Source: Nitrobacter winogradskyi Nb-255 (lineage in GTDB: Bacteria; Pseudomonadota; Alphaproteobacteria; Rhizobiales; Xanthobacteraceae). Taken from it: a DNA stretch of 64,000 nucleotides. Position numbers and translations under genes: made by a program. The stretch is from NCBI RefSeq assembly GCF_000012725.1, contig NC_007406.1:2570001-2634000 (forward strand). Reading direction: 5' to 3'. How positions within the stretch are numbered: position 1 is the stretch's first letter; each line of letters opens with the position of its first letter. Under the pieces are notes generated by a model that saw only the letters and a program-made list of their open reading frames with translations, did not search any database and had not been told where the DNA came from. Shown in pieces: positions 45,920 through 54,637 of this stretch.

Positions 45920-46554
45920 ACTGTCCCGTCTTGGCGGCCGCTGAAGCAGCCGCCTTCAATATCCCTGGTCACCGTCGCCCCCGCGGCGACAACGGAGCCC
46001 GCCCCAAGCCGCACGCCACCGAGCACAATCGCACCCGCGCCGACGTGCACGCTCTCTCCGACCAAAACACCGCCGCACAACACCGCACCGGGCGCGATAT
46101 GGGAATGATCGCCCACATGACAATCATGCTCCACGACCGCGCGGGTGTTTATAAGCACATTTCGGCCAATTTGCGCGCGCGGCTGAATAACGGCGCCCGC
46201 CATAACCTGGCAACCATCTCCAGGCTGAACGGTCGACGCCACAATGGCGGAGCGATGGGCGATGACAGGAAACCTGAAACCCAGCTTGTCGAATCGACAA
46301 AACAGATCGCGTCGACGCGACAATCCAGAGTCTGATCGCGTGGCGCGATTACCCATGGCGTTGACGAGTTCGGTGGTTTCGACCGGCATTTCCAGGACTG
46401 CCGCATCCGGACCCTTGATCGGGATGCCCTGAATCAGTTTCCCAACGAGCGAAGGATTTTGATCCGTCGCAAAGTCAGGTCGGGTTCCTGTGCTGAGCAA
46501 GGCCTCGATGACAACGCTGGCATGACCTCCCGCGCAAAGAACGACAAGCGTCAT
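45916..46554 (-). CDS. NeuD/PglD-like sugar acyltransferase
   Basis: 212 residues. N-terminal Rossmann-like domain LVVLCAGGHASVVIEALLS, then hexapeptide repeats (ASTVQPGDGCQVMAGAVIQPRAQIGRNVLINTRAVVEHDCHVGDHSHIAPGAV, in segments) with the catalytic-type His in EHDC. Relatives acetylate the 4-amino group of UDP-sugars or O-acetylate sialic acids. No GNAT-type LegH is seen in the window, so this or the 40737 gene may do the N-acetylation step of the pathway (inference). Coupled to both neighbours by ATGA overlaps. Confidence 0.83.
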   Translation of the reverse strand: MTLVVLCAGGHASVVIEALLSTGTRPDFATDQNPSLVGKLIQGIPIKGPDAAVLEMPVETTELVNAMGNRATRSDSGLSRRRDLFCRFDKLGFRFPVIAHRSAIVASTVQPGDGCQVMAGAVIQPRAQIGRNVLINTRAVVEHDCHVGDHSHIAPGAVLCGGVLVGESVHVGAGAIVLGGVRLGAGSVVAAGATVTRDIEGGCFSGRQDGTV

Positions 46555-47633
46555 GGCTCGATCGCCTCGTCGACCTCATAGTCGCGAGGGGCAACCTGAT
46601 CGAGATAGGTCCAGAATTCCATTGGGGAGACGCCATTGCCCGGACGTTTGACCCCGAGGTTGTCTGCCGAAAATCTCTCACCCCGGCACACGCGCCGCGT
46701 GACAACCAGACTCCTGCGCGCCACGGAACGATTGGCCAGTTCTTCCGGAGCGGGAATCTTCCGCCCGTCGCCCATCGCACTCTCGACGTCCCGTATGGCG
46801 GCGATCATGGCCGTCAGTTCATCGGGCTCGAGCGACGCGCGATGATCCGGGCCCGGCAGATTCCGGTCGAGCGTGAAGTGCTTCTCAATGACGGTCGCGC
46901 CCAGTGCGACCGCGGCAACCGCTAGATGAATGCCCACGCTGTGATCGGAAAAGCCGACCTCCAGACCGAACGCCTCGCGCAATGAGGCCATCGCGCGCAA
47001 ATTGATCGAATGTGCGGCTGCCGGGTATTCCGTTGTACAATGCAGCAAGGTTACCTTTTCCCGCAGCATCGACCAGGCGCGGCGCTCCAAAAGCACCTCG
47101 GAAAAAGCGCGTGACGTGGACGGCGCGGCCTCTTCCCGGAAGTACCCGAACGCGATAACTCCCAGCGCCTGTTCAATCTCCGCCAGCGTTCCCATGCCGG
47201 TGGAGAGGATGACGGGCAAACGGAAGCGCGCCAGGTGAAGCAGCAAGGGCGCATTGGTCAGATCTCCCGAACCGACCTTGAATGCGGAGACGCCGACATG
47301 CCTGACAAGATGGGTGGCGCTGTCGGCATCGAATGGCGTCGACAGATAGCCGATGTTTGCCGCCGCGCAGGCCGCGGCAATCTCGCGCTCTTCGCTCTCG
47401 CTTAACTCGAGCGAGCGCAGCATCTCCAACTGGGATTGACCGCCGCCGGTCGTCGCCTGCTGGTAGCTGGCCTTGGCGGCGGCCGGAGTCGCCAGCTTGT
47501 CGGCCCGGAACGACTGGAATTTGATGATGTCCGCGCCCGCGCGCGCGGCGGTATCCACCAGCGCCAGCGCCCGGGCAAGATCGCCATTATGGTTGACCCC
47601 CGCCTCCGCGATGATACGGGCACGCTGCAGCAT
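46551..47633 (-). CDS. legI: N,N'-diacetyllegionaminate synthase (LegI/NeuB family)
   Basis: Condenses a 2,4-diacetamido-hexose with phosphoenolpyruvate to the C9 nonulosonate. 360 residues from ATG 47633 (MLQRARIIAEAGVNHNGDLA). NeuB barrel: EAGVNHNGD, IIKFQSFRADKL, FKVGSGDLTN, HCTTEYPAA, GFSDHSVG, VIEKHFTLDRNLPGPDH. The C-terminal SAF/antifreeze-like domain is present (ARRSLVVTRRVCRGERFS..VKRPGNGVSP). The Leg rather than Neu identity comes from legB, legC and ptm neighbours. First gene of the minus-strand operon; the 138-nt gap to legF is a divergent promoter region. Confidence 0.88.
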   Translation of the reverse strand: MLQRARIIAEAGVNHNGDLARALALVDTAARAGADIIKFQSFRADKLATPAAAKASYQQATTGGGQSQLEMLRSLELSESEEREIAAACAAANIGYLSTPFDADSATHLVRHVGVSAFKVGSGDLTNAPLLLHLARFRLPVILSTGMGTLAEIEQALGVIAFGYFREEAAPSTSRAFSEVLLERRAWSMLREKVTLLHCTTEYPAAAHSINLRAMASLREAFGLEVGFSDHSVGIHLAVAAVALGATVIEKHFTLDRNLPGPDHRASLEPDELTAMIAAIRDVESAMGDGRKIPAPEELANRSVARRSLVVTRRVCRGERFSADNLGVKRPGNGVSPMEFWTYLDQVAPRDYEVDEAIEP

Positions 47634-47771
47634 AAAGTCCGATCTTTTCCGAGGAGCTGAGGACAAAAGTGTCCCTAAATCAGGGAGTTGTTTTAATCGA
47701 CCGCACTGGTAAAATCAATCGCGGGACCGGGGATCCAATGGCCCAAATCTCCGTTTTGAGGTCAGTTCACA

Positions 47772-48521
47772 ATGCCGGATTCGGCAGACATCCTGTTTTT
47801 GATCGTTGGCCGCGGTGGTTCAAAGGGTTTGCCCGGGAAAAACCTGAAGCAAATAGGCAATCTCAGCCTGGTCGGCTACCGGGCGAGATCGGCCTTGAAA
47901 TCCCGATATTGCTCGCGGCTCATCGTATCGAGTGACAGCCCGGACATTCAGGCCGAGGCAAAGCGGCACGGCGCCGAGGTTCTGTTTTCGCGACCCGCCG
48001 AACTGGCATCCGACACCGCGTCTTCAGCCGACGTTGTGCTGCACGCGATGGACTGGATCGAGAAGCACGAGGGTCGGCGGTACGGCGCGGTGATGCTTCT
48101 GGAGCCGTCATCGCCGTTCGCGCGTCCCGAACATTATGACCAGGCTGTCGAACTCTACAGGGCGCGCCAGGCCGAGCTCGTCGTCGGCATGCGTGAAACC
48201 GAGGTCTCGTCGGTTTTCGTGGGGCAGATTGGCAGCGACGGCTCCATCGCGCCGATCGTGGACAAAATGTTGTCCCTGTCTCACCTGCGGCGGCAGGATC
48301 AGCCGCCGGAAGTGACAATGAACGGCGCGCTCTATTTGATCGACTGGAATGCGATGCGAAAGCATCGGAAAATATACGCGAACCCGTCCAGCAGCTATGG
48401 CATCCTGATGGACCGTTTCCATTCGATCGAAATCGAAACCATGGCGGACCTAGCCTACGCCTCCTATGTCATCGACCACGGCATGCTTGATGCGTCGCCA
48501 TGGCAGTCAACGTCACCATGA
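47772..48521 (+). CDS. legF: CMP-legionaminate/acylneuraminate cytidylyltransferase
   Basis: Activates the nonulosonate to its CMP form. 249 residues. CTP-binding motif FLIVGRGGSKGLPGKNLK, then LIVSSDSPDIQAEAKRHGAEVLFSRPAELASD and LEPSSPFARPEHY, typical of NeuA/LegF. It is read divergently from legI, with the next gene overlapping its stop. The activity is secure at family level; Leg specificity is by context. Confidence 0.9.
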   Translation: MPDSADILFLIVGRGGSKGLPGKNLKQIGNLSLVGYRARSALKSRYCSRLIVSSDSPDIQAEAKRHGAEVLFSRPAELASDTASSADVVLHAMDWIEKHEGRRYGAVMLLEPSSPFARPEHYDQAVELYRARQAELVVGMRETEVSSVFVGQIGSDGSIAPIVDKMLSLSHLRRQDQPPEVTMNGALYLIDWNAMRKHRKIYANPSSSYGILMDRFHSIEIETMADLAYASYVIDHGMLDASPWQSTSP

Positions 48522-49729
48522 CGGCCTCGCGTCGCCGCATCGCGGTCGTGACCGGATCCCGCGCCGACTATGGCCTGCTCCGCGGGCTGTTGACCAGATT
48601 GCGTGGATGCGCCGGGATCGACCTCCAGGTGGTCGCTTGCGGCATGCATCTAGCCCCGCGTTTCGGCGAGACATGGCGCGCGATCGAAGCCGACGGCTTC
48701 ACTTTGACCGGGAAAGTCGATCTCGAACTCGGCGACGACACGCCGGACGCAATCGCGCGCAGCACGGGAATCGGGACTATCGGCTTTTCAGAAGCTTTCC
48801 AAAGGCTTTCTCCCGATCTGGTCGTCGTGCTTGGTGACCGCTTTGAGATCCTGTCCGCCGCCACAGCGGCAACGCTGTCCAACATTCCAATTGCCCACAT
48901 CCATGGCGGCGAAATTACCGCCGGCGCTTTCGATGACGCCATCCGCCATGCGGTGACGAAAATGGCGTGCATCCATTTCGTCGCGGCGGAACCCTATCGT
49001 CTGCGCGTCATTCAGATGGGCGAGAACCCAGACTTCATATTCAACGTCGGCGCGCCCGGACTTGATCAAGCGGACGTCGCGCCTGCTCTCGACCGTTCTT
49101 CGCTGTTCGAATCACTCGGCATCGGCGAACCTCGCCGGTTCCTGCTGGCGACGCTTCATCCAACGACGGCACGCCCGGGGGCCGATCGCGCCACCGCCGC
49201 TGCTCTTCTCGGTGCCCTGGCGCAGGTCAAGGATCGCGGCATCATCTTTACCGGCGTCAATGCCGACCCGGGAAACAGGATCATTGACAATGCCGTGCGC
49301 GACTTCGTCAGCGCGCGGCCGGGGCACGCATACCTGTTCACCTCACTCGGCAGCGATCGCTACTGGTCGGCCCTCAGGCTCACCGACGTGGTGATCGGAA
49401 ACTCATCGAGCGGAATCCTGGAGGCGCCCGCCGTTGGAACCCCGTCGATCAACATCGGGGACCGGCAGTCGGGACGATTGCGCGCGGCGTCGATCCTGGA
49501 TTGCGCCGTCGATCAGGCCGAAATTTCGGCAGCGCTCAGTCTGGTCCTGGAAGGCCGCTTCCAGCCTGATCTGTCACTGGAGCCGCCCTATGGCCGCGGT
49601 GGCGCCTCCGGCCGGATCGCCGACCTCATCCAGTCGATCGATCTGACCAAGGCTTTTCCAAAAACTTTCCATGACCTGCCGCCCACGACCATTTCGCAGC
49701 ATTCGGCATCCGCCCCTGCCGTCCCGTAG
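48518..49729 (+). CDS. legG: Hydrolysing NDP-sugar 2-epimerase (LegG/NeuC family)
   Basis: Releases the nucleotide and inverts C2, giving the 2,4-diacetamido-6-deoxymannose used by LegI. About 403 residues. IAVVTGSRADYGLLRGLL, VVLGDRFEILSAATAA, HIHGGEITAGAFDDAIRHAVTKM, DVVIGNSSSGILEAPAVGTPSINIGDRQSGR: full family pattern. ATG 48518 overlaps the legF stop (ATGA), like the other joins in this locus; ATG 48500 would add six residues. With PtmE nearby, the substrate may be GDP- rather than UDP-linked. Confidence 0.9.
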   Translation: MTASRRRIAVVTGSRADYGLLRGLLTRLRGCAGIDLQVVACGMHLAPRFGETWRAIEADGFTLTGKVDLELGDDTPDAIARSTGIGTIGFSEAFQRLSPDLVVVLGDRFEILSAATAATLSNIPIAHIHGGEITAGAFDDAIRHAVTKMACIHFVAAEPYRLRVIQMGENPDFIFNVGAPGLDQADVAPALDRSSLFESLGIGEPRRFLLATLHPTTARPGADRATAAALLGALAQVKDRGIIFTGVNADPGNRIIDNAVRDFVSARPGHAYLFTSLGSDRYWSALRLTDVVIGNSSSGILEAPAVGTPSINIGDRQSGRLRAASILDCAVDQAEISAALSLVLEGRFQPDLSLEPPYGRGGASGRIADLIQSIDLTKAFPKTFHDLPPTTISQHSASAPAVP

Positions 49730-49797
49730 ACCCTCGCCGGCTGTCATGGTAATCAAACAAGTGATGTCTTTAGGCTAACTAGCACGCGAAGGCGCAT

Positions 49798-50955
49798 ATG
49801 ATGACGACGTTCGACCCGCCAGCAGATACTTTACCGGATTTGGCGTCAGGCAACATCGTGTCCCCCCCTGTTCCAGCGTATCGCAGCAGTTCGTTGCCAG
49901 ACATCGACTATGACGCGCATCCGGCATATGGAGGAATCTTGCCGGCCGCGACCTTGTCCGAACGCTTTCATGCGTTGCGCGTTTTCGCTAAATCGTTTGC
50001 GTTTGTCACGATCCGCCGCATTGTCGACTATGAAAACATGCCCCTACTTTCAAAGGAGGCCGGGGGCGGACATCTGAACCTCTCATCTGCAACCCGCTAC
50101 TTGACAATGTTCGCGTCGATCCGGGCTCAGCGCTTTCTGCGGACCTTGATCGGAACTCGCCGCGCCGCCAAACCTACGAACGAGACGTTGTTCCAACGAA
50201 TGAAATCCGATGGTGTGGCGTGCATGACACTGTCCCCCGAGGAGATGGAAAACATTCGTCAGGTCATCGCGCCGTGCTTTGCTCACCTCGACGAACGTCG
50301 CGCCGCCATCCCAGTCGAAAGACGGAAGTTCGACGACAATGTTTACTGGTGCACGAGATCACGCGAATCAAAGGTGTTTGAGACCATAGAAGAGGTCTTC
50401 AGGCGACATGGCATCACTGATGTCGCCAGCGCCTATCTCGGGCGACCCGTCAGGGTGAAACACGTCAATCCGCAAATCAACGACGACGATTATACCTTCT
50501 GGAAGAAGCAATTCGCCGACACCGACGTACCGGACCCCTGGAGTACCTATCTTCACATCGACGCCACATACGGCATGTTGAAATGCGCCCTGTATATCCA
50601 CGATATCGGGCCGGACGGTGGACCATTCTGCTACGTTCGCGGCAGCCATCGCATCAAGGTTGGCTGGTTCGAAGGCATGATACGCCGAACAAACGACTTT
50701 TGTGGTTTCTCCGGACGTAAACCCGAAGCCCGAAAGAAGTTCATGGCGTTGCCGCGCATGCTTAGGAAGAAGGCAGATTTTGGTGCTGACGTACTCGATG
50801 ATTCCGCAGCCTCAAAATCCGTTCGAGAAGGGCACTTTGCTGCCACATCCAACTACGGAAATTGCGTGCTGTTCGATGGTCATGGCATTCATCGTGGCGG
50901 CATGGTCAATAAGGGCGAGCGGCGCTGTATCTTTGTATTGCTGGCAGAGGTTTGA
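49798..50955 (+). CDS. PhyH-type 2-oxoglutarate/Fe(II) dioxygenase in glycan locus
   Basis: 385 residues. First ~130 residues have no recognised domain. The rest is a phytanoyl-CoA dioxygenase-like barrel: YLHIDATYGM gives H253-x-D255, and FDGHGIHRGGMV gives the distal His (365), with an Arg ten residues on (2-oxoglutarate). LKCALYIHDIGPDGGPFCYVRGSH is a typical PhyH strand pair. It starts at ATG 49798 or 49801, 68 nt after legG on the same strand. Likely hydroxylates a sugar, lipid or substituent of the glycan; the substrate is unknown. Confidence 0.82.
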   Translation: MMTTFDPPADTLPDLASGNIVSPPVPAYRSSSLPDIDYDAHPAYGGILPAATLSERFHALRVFAKSFAFVTIRRIVDYENMPLLSKEAGGGHLNLSSATRYLTMFASIRAQRFLRTLIGTRRAAKPTNETLFQRMKSDGVACMTLSPEEMENIRQVIAPCFAHLDERRAAIPVERRKFDDNVYWCTRSRESKVFETIEEVFRRHGITDVASAYLGRPVRVKHVNPQINDDDYTFWKKQFADTDVPDPWSTYLHIDATYGMLKCALYIHDIGPDGGPFCYVRGSHRIKVGWFEGMIRRTNDFCGFSGRKPEARKKFMALPRMLRKKADFGADVLDDSAASKSVREGHFAATSNYGNCVLFDGHGIHRGGMVNKGERRCIFVLLAEV

Positions 50956-50989
50956 GAACTGACGGAGAACACCTCCTCCATCGGAGGAT

Positions 50990-51793
50990 TCAACCGACCT
51001 TAGCCCGCCGCAGCTTGCTCGGCCGGTTTAGATAATCGGCGGCCTGTTTTTCAGTGAAGAATGCCGATTGTTTGCGCAAGATGCTGTCCTTGCGCACAAG
51101 TGCTAGATCGATCTGCGCCAAGGCGCCGTCGAGCACGCGCGTATGTCCTTCGAGAACGTCGTAGACCGCGAACCCGGCTTCATCGCAAAAACGCACGATC
51201 TCAGCAAACTCCGGAATCCCCTGCCTCATGGGCAACATAGAGGTCTCCACAATCAAAAGGTCGATTGCGGAAATTCGATCACCTAATCCTTTCAAGACTT
51301 CGATTTCGGCGCCCTGCGTATCGATCTTGAGCAATACGGGATGTTCCAGCTTTTCCGGCAACAACGAATCCAGCCGTCTGATCGGCGTCAGCCGCGCTTC
51401 GCCATCCAGCGCCTTGCCTTCAACCTGCGCGAACAAACTTGACCCTGAAATGTCATCATGAACATTGAAGGTGACCTCACCATTGGTGGCGCCAGCGGCC
51501 ACAAGAAAATATTCGGCATTCAATCGCCCTTTGAGTTCCTCCAGAACGGAGCGACATTCCGCAACAGGCTCGACCAGAAAATATTTCGCGTCCGGAAATG
51601 CATCATAGATCGGCGGCGTTCCGAAAGCGACTCCGACATCGATCACAGTCTTGCATTCGAAACCCAAGGAGCGAAGGTGCGCGAAGAAAAGCGCGAAACT
51701 TCGGGTCGGCGCATTGTTTCGCATCAGGCGAACGCCGAACGGCGCAATAGCACGGTTGATGCCACGAAGGGCAGCCGAAATAAAGGTCTTCAT
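50990..51793 (-). CDS. FkbM-family methyltransferase
   Basis: 267 residues. SAM-binding start VIDVGVAFGTPPIYDAFPDAKYFLVEP, then VLLKIDTQGAEIEVLKGLGD, the FkbM hallmark, and IDLLIVETSMLPM. FkbM-type enzymes O-methylate sugars and polyketides, so this probably methylates a glycan residue. Convergent with the dioxygenase gene (34 nt between stops), divergent from the epimerase at 51928. Base use here is visibly less GC-rich than in the housekeeping part. Confidence 0.87.
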   Translation of the reverse strand: MKTFISAALRGINRAIAPFGVRLMRNNAPTRSFALFFAHLRSLGFECKTVIDVGVAFGTPPIYDAFPDAKYFLVEPVAECRSVLEELKGRLNAEYFLVAAGATNGEVTFNVHDDISGSSLFAQVEGKALDGEARLTPIRRLDSLLPEKLEHPVLLKIDTQGAEIEVLKGLGDRISAIDLLIVETSMLPMRQGIPEFAEIVRFCDEAGFAVYDVLEGHTRVLDGALAQIDLALVRKDSILRKQSAFFTEKQAADYLNRPSKLRRAKVG

Positions 51794-51927
51794 GACCCCC
51801 TCAACTCAATCAAAATGATGCACTTACAACGAGTTAGAACCGATTCACATTGCAGCATCAAGCTCGGTTTGGTAGAGGAGGTCCAGAGGCTCGTCAAGCG
51901 AGCGGCTCCTCCGGCGAGACTCCAGCA

Positions 51928-52878
51928 ATGAAAACGATGGTAACCGGCAGCAGCGGCTTTATCGGCCAAGCATTGGTGAGAAGGCTGAGACAGGAACAGT
52001 TCGAAGTCTTTGGTCTCGACAACAGGCATTCCGCCGCAACAGATCATGTATACGACATTCTGGACGCGGAACGTCTAAAGGAAGTCGTTCAGAAACTTTC
52101 GCCGGATTTTCTCGTGCATCTCGCCGCACGGACTGATCTGGACGAGAAGCACGACCTTGCAGGCTATGCAACCAATATCGATGGCGTGAAGAACCTCATT
52201 GACGCCGTACGTCTCACGCCATCAATAAAACGGGCGATCTGGACATCATCACAACTGGTGTGCCGCGTGGGGTACGTTCCCCACAGCGACACCGATTACA
52301 ACGCCGATACTCTTTACGGGCAAAGCAAGATGCGCACGGAACAGATCGTGCGCGCCGACAACGGAGCCGACCGTGACTGGATCTTGGTTCGGCCCACGAC
52401 GGTTTGGGGCCCAGGAATGAGCGCCCACTACCAACGCTTCCTACGAATGATTCAGCGCGGCCACTATTTTCATGTCGGCACGAAGCCACTATGGAAGTCA
52501 TACAGTTACATTGAGAACATCGCGCATCAGTATATCCAGATGCTCCGCGCTCCGACGGACGCCGTCCATGGGAAGACTTTCTATCTCGCGGACTATGAAC
52601 CGCTCGATCTGCTGACTTGGGGCGACTCCTTCCAGCGTGCGTTCAAGGCGAGGAGAATACCACATATTCCGTTGACAGTAGCACGAGCGCTCGCGCTTTG
52701 CGGCGACGCGGCAAACGCCGCAGGACTCAACCAAGTTCCTTTCAACTCGTTTCGTTTAAACAACGTACTTACACAGTATACATTTAACATGAGGCCAACT
52801 GCTGCGGTCTGCGGTCCACTGCCTTATACGATTGAGCAAGGGGTGACCGAAACGGCAGCTTGGCTTGAGCAGTTGTAG
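51928..52878 (+). CDS. NAD-dependent epimerase/dehydratase (extended SDR)
   Basis: 316 residues from ATG 51928 (MKTMVTGSSGFIGQALVRRL). NAD motif GSSGFIGQ, FLVHLAARTDLDEK, WTSSQLVCRVG and YGQSKMRTEQIV (Ser, Tyr, Lys), ILVRPTTVWGPGM. It belongs to the GalE/RfbD-like superfamily; substrate not assignable. Likely supplies or modifies a sugar for the O-chain. Its 3' end is 24 nt from the convergent polymerase-like gene. Confidence 0.82.
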   Translation: MKTMVTGSSGFIGQALVRRLRQEQFEVFGLDNRHSAATDHVYDILDAERLKEVVQKLSPDFLVHLAARTDLDEKHDLAGYATNIDGVKNLIDAVRLTPSIKRAIWTSSQLVCRVGYVPHSDTDYNADTLYGQSKMRTEQIVRADNGADRDWILVRPTTVWGPGMSAHYQRFLRMIQRGHYFHVGTKPLWKSYSYIENIAHQYIQMLRAPTDAVHGKTFYLADYEPLDLLTWGDSFQRAFKARRIPHIPLTVARALALCGDAANAAGLNQVPFNSFRLNNVLTQYTFNMRPTAAVCGPLPYTIEQGVTETAAWLEQL

Positions 52879-52902
52879 TTCTCGTGGCCTCCTCGATCCC
52901 GT

Positions 52903-54555
52903 TTAGGATACGTTTGACTCGGAGCGCGCATCCACGGCAATCAGGGTTGAACGTCCCCGCTTGATGATTGTGAAGTCAACTGCCAAGCCAACGATAAGAA
53001 TCGAAACCAACACCAAAGCCGAGTTGGCAATACCGAGCGGTGCCTGTAACGGGCTAAGCGCTATGCTCGAAAATATGAAAGTGAGGATCAATGGCGGCGT
53101 TGCAAGCGTTGACACTCGGCTGCCCCGAAAGCTCAAACCTGCAACGAGCCCCCAAAGCATAATATAGATCATTGCGCCCGACGCTCCAAAGTCGATATAG
53201 GCGGCTCCCCACACCGATGGGAAGAAACCATAAATCTCCGCCGACCTCAGTTGGCTGCTCATTAATGAGAGGATCTGGTTGTCTGGCAAGAATACCCGCA
53301 ATAGCGGCGACAGAATGCCAACCTCGTAAACACCCCAGACGGGGGTCAAATTCTCTCGCGCCTGCCATACCGCATCCAGTGTGCGAACGCCGTGCGTGAG
53401 GTAGAAGTAATTGCTCAGGATACTTCTCATCGAATTCTCTGGAATGAACTGGGATTCGACCGCCGACAAGACATAGCTCCGTGGCTGGGCGTGCCACGCG
53501 TCCCGCATGACAGCCGCGAACATCGCAAAATCGGTTCGTCCTCCACGCAATTCGATCGGCAGCGTGACGGCCGCCTTCCTCGTTTCGATCATCCTGCTGA
53601 GATTCTCGGCTCCCATCGATGTCTCGGGACCACCCTTCCCGGCAGTCGCGATTATTCCTTCGAGTGCAGCCAACTGTTGTCGGAGCTTCTTCTCCTGGTC
53701 CAGGCTGGCGCTCCCAAGTTGTCGTAAAATTTCCTCGCGACGCTCATTTGCCTTATTGACCGCACGAGATGCCTGCTCGTTAACACGCGAACGCAGTTCC
53801 TCAACAAGACCGCTCATATCGGTGCAGAAACTCTGCCTCGCCGACCACATTGCATTCGCATAGAACATAAACAGAATTGCGAACAAAACCGTCTTGATGA
53901 AGAGATGGTGCCCCCGCGGCAGAAAAGATCGCCCCTGGACCAAGCGAACCAAGCCAACCGAGATGATCAGAGCAATCACAAGCAGGATCGGCATACGGCC
54001 GGAATAGAGCAGCGCATAACCCACGGGGGAGAAAATCGACAACTGTGCTAGCGTCGCAGGCCATCCCTGAATTTCTTCCCCTCTGAGGAGAAACAGCGCA
54101 AGAGAAGCATACCCGAAAGAAAAAATCACATACCCTAAGTAAATAAGAACCGTTCTCTTGATCTCGATATAGTCAACCAATTCTGGTGCACATCGTAGCA
54201 ATGCTGCGTATCCGCTGTTGTTGATTCCGCTCAGCACCGTCCGATCAAGAGCAATCATTGCGATCCCCGCGAGTCCGAACAGCGATGCGATAACAACCGT
54301 ACGATTCAAAGTTGTCCGGGAAGGCAACGGTAGCGGCTTCCGACGCGCGATCCATGCGTCAAAAGTCATCGCACCCACCTGATATGCCGCACAAAATAAA
54401 GCGACGCCGAATCCGACAATGATCAGAACAGGCCACGACGGTTGCGAAAAGTAGTCAATCGGGCCAAGGGCTACTGCTAGTAATATTATGAGCCACGCTA
54501 ACGGCATCAGCAGCGCCGGCGACAGGAGAGAAGTCTTGTTCAATGGACTGGACAC
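52903..54555 (-). CDS. Polysaccharide polymerase-like membrane protein with coiled-coil insert
   Basis: 550 residues from GTG 54555. About ten to eleven membrane segments, in two groups: ~15-235 and ~420-540. Between them a large extracytoplasmic or cytoplasmic stretch begins with a strong charged coiled coil (~250-302: VEELRSRVNEQASRAVNKAN...LDQEKKLRQQLAALEG). Placement next to a flippase fits a Wzy-type O-antigen polymerase, which have low sequence similarity; the long coil is unusual for Wzy. No catalytic motif can be named. Moderately AT-rich. Confidence 0.65.
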   Translation of the reverse strand: MSSPLNKTSLLSPALLMPLAWLIILLAVALGPIDYFSQPSWPVLIIVGFGVALFCAAYQVGAMTFDAWIARRKPLPLPSRTTLNRTVVIASLFGLAGIAMIALDRTVLSGINNSGYAALLRCAPELVDYIEIKRTVLIYLGYVIFSFGYASLALFLLRGEEIQGWPATLAQLSIFSPVGYALLYSGRMPILLVIALIISVGLVRLVQGRSFLPRGHHLFIKTVLFAILFMFYANAMWSARQSFCTDMSGLVEELRSRVNEQASRAVNKANERREEILRQLGSASLDQEKKLRQQLAALEGIIATAGKGGPETSMGAENLSRMIETRKAAVTLPIELRGGRTDFAMFAAVMRDAWHAQPRSYVLSAVESQFIPENSMRSILSNYFYLTHGVRTLDAVWQARENLTPVWGVYEVGILSPLLRVFLPDNQILSLMSSQLRSAEIYGFFPSVWGAAYIDFGASGAMIYIMLWGLVAGLSFRGSRVSTLATPPLILTFIFSSIALSPLQAPLGIANSALVLVSILIVGLAVDFTIIKRGRSTLIAVDARSESNVS

Positions 54556-54637
54556 CTTTTAGCGGCTGCTGACTGCGCCAGGACTGACCACGAATCTCCT
54601 GATTCGCGACGCCGTAAACGACCCGGCCGAATGAATG

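Noticed and set aside
46551-49729. Sialic acid (NeuABC) pathway
   Set aside because: The same proteins would fit NeuB, NeuA and NeuC, but the presence of LegB, LegC, PtmE and PtmA points to legionaminate.
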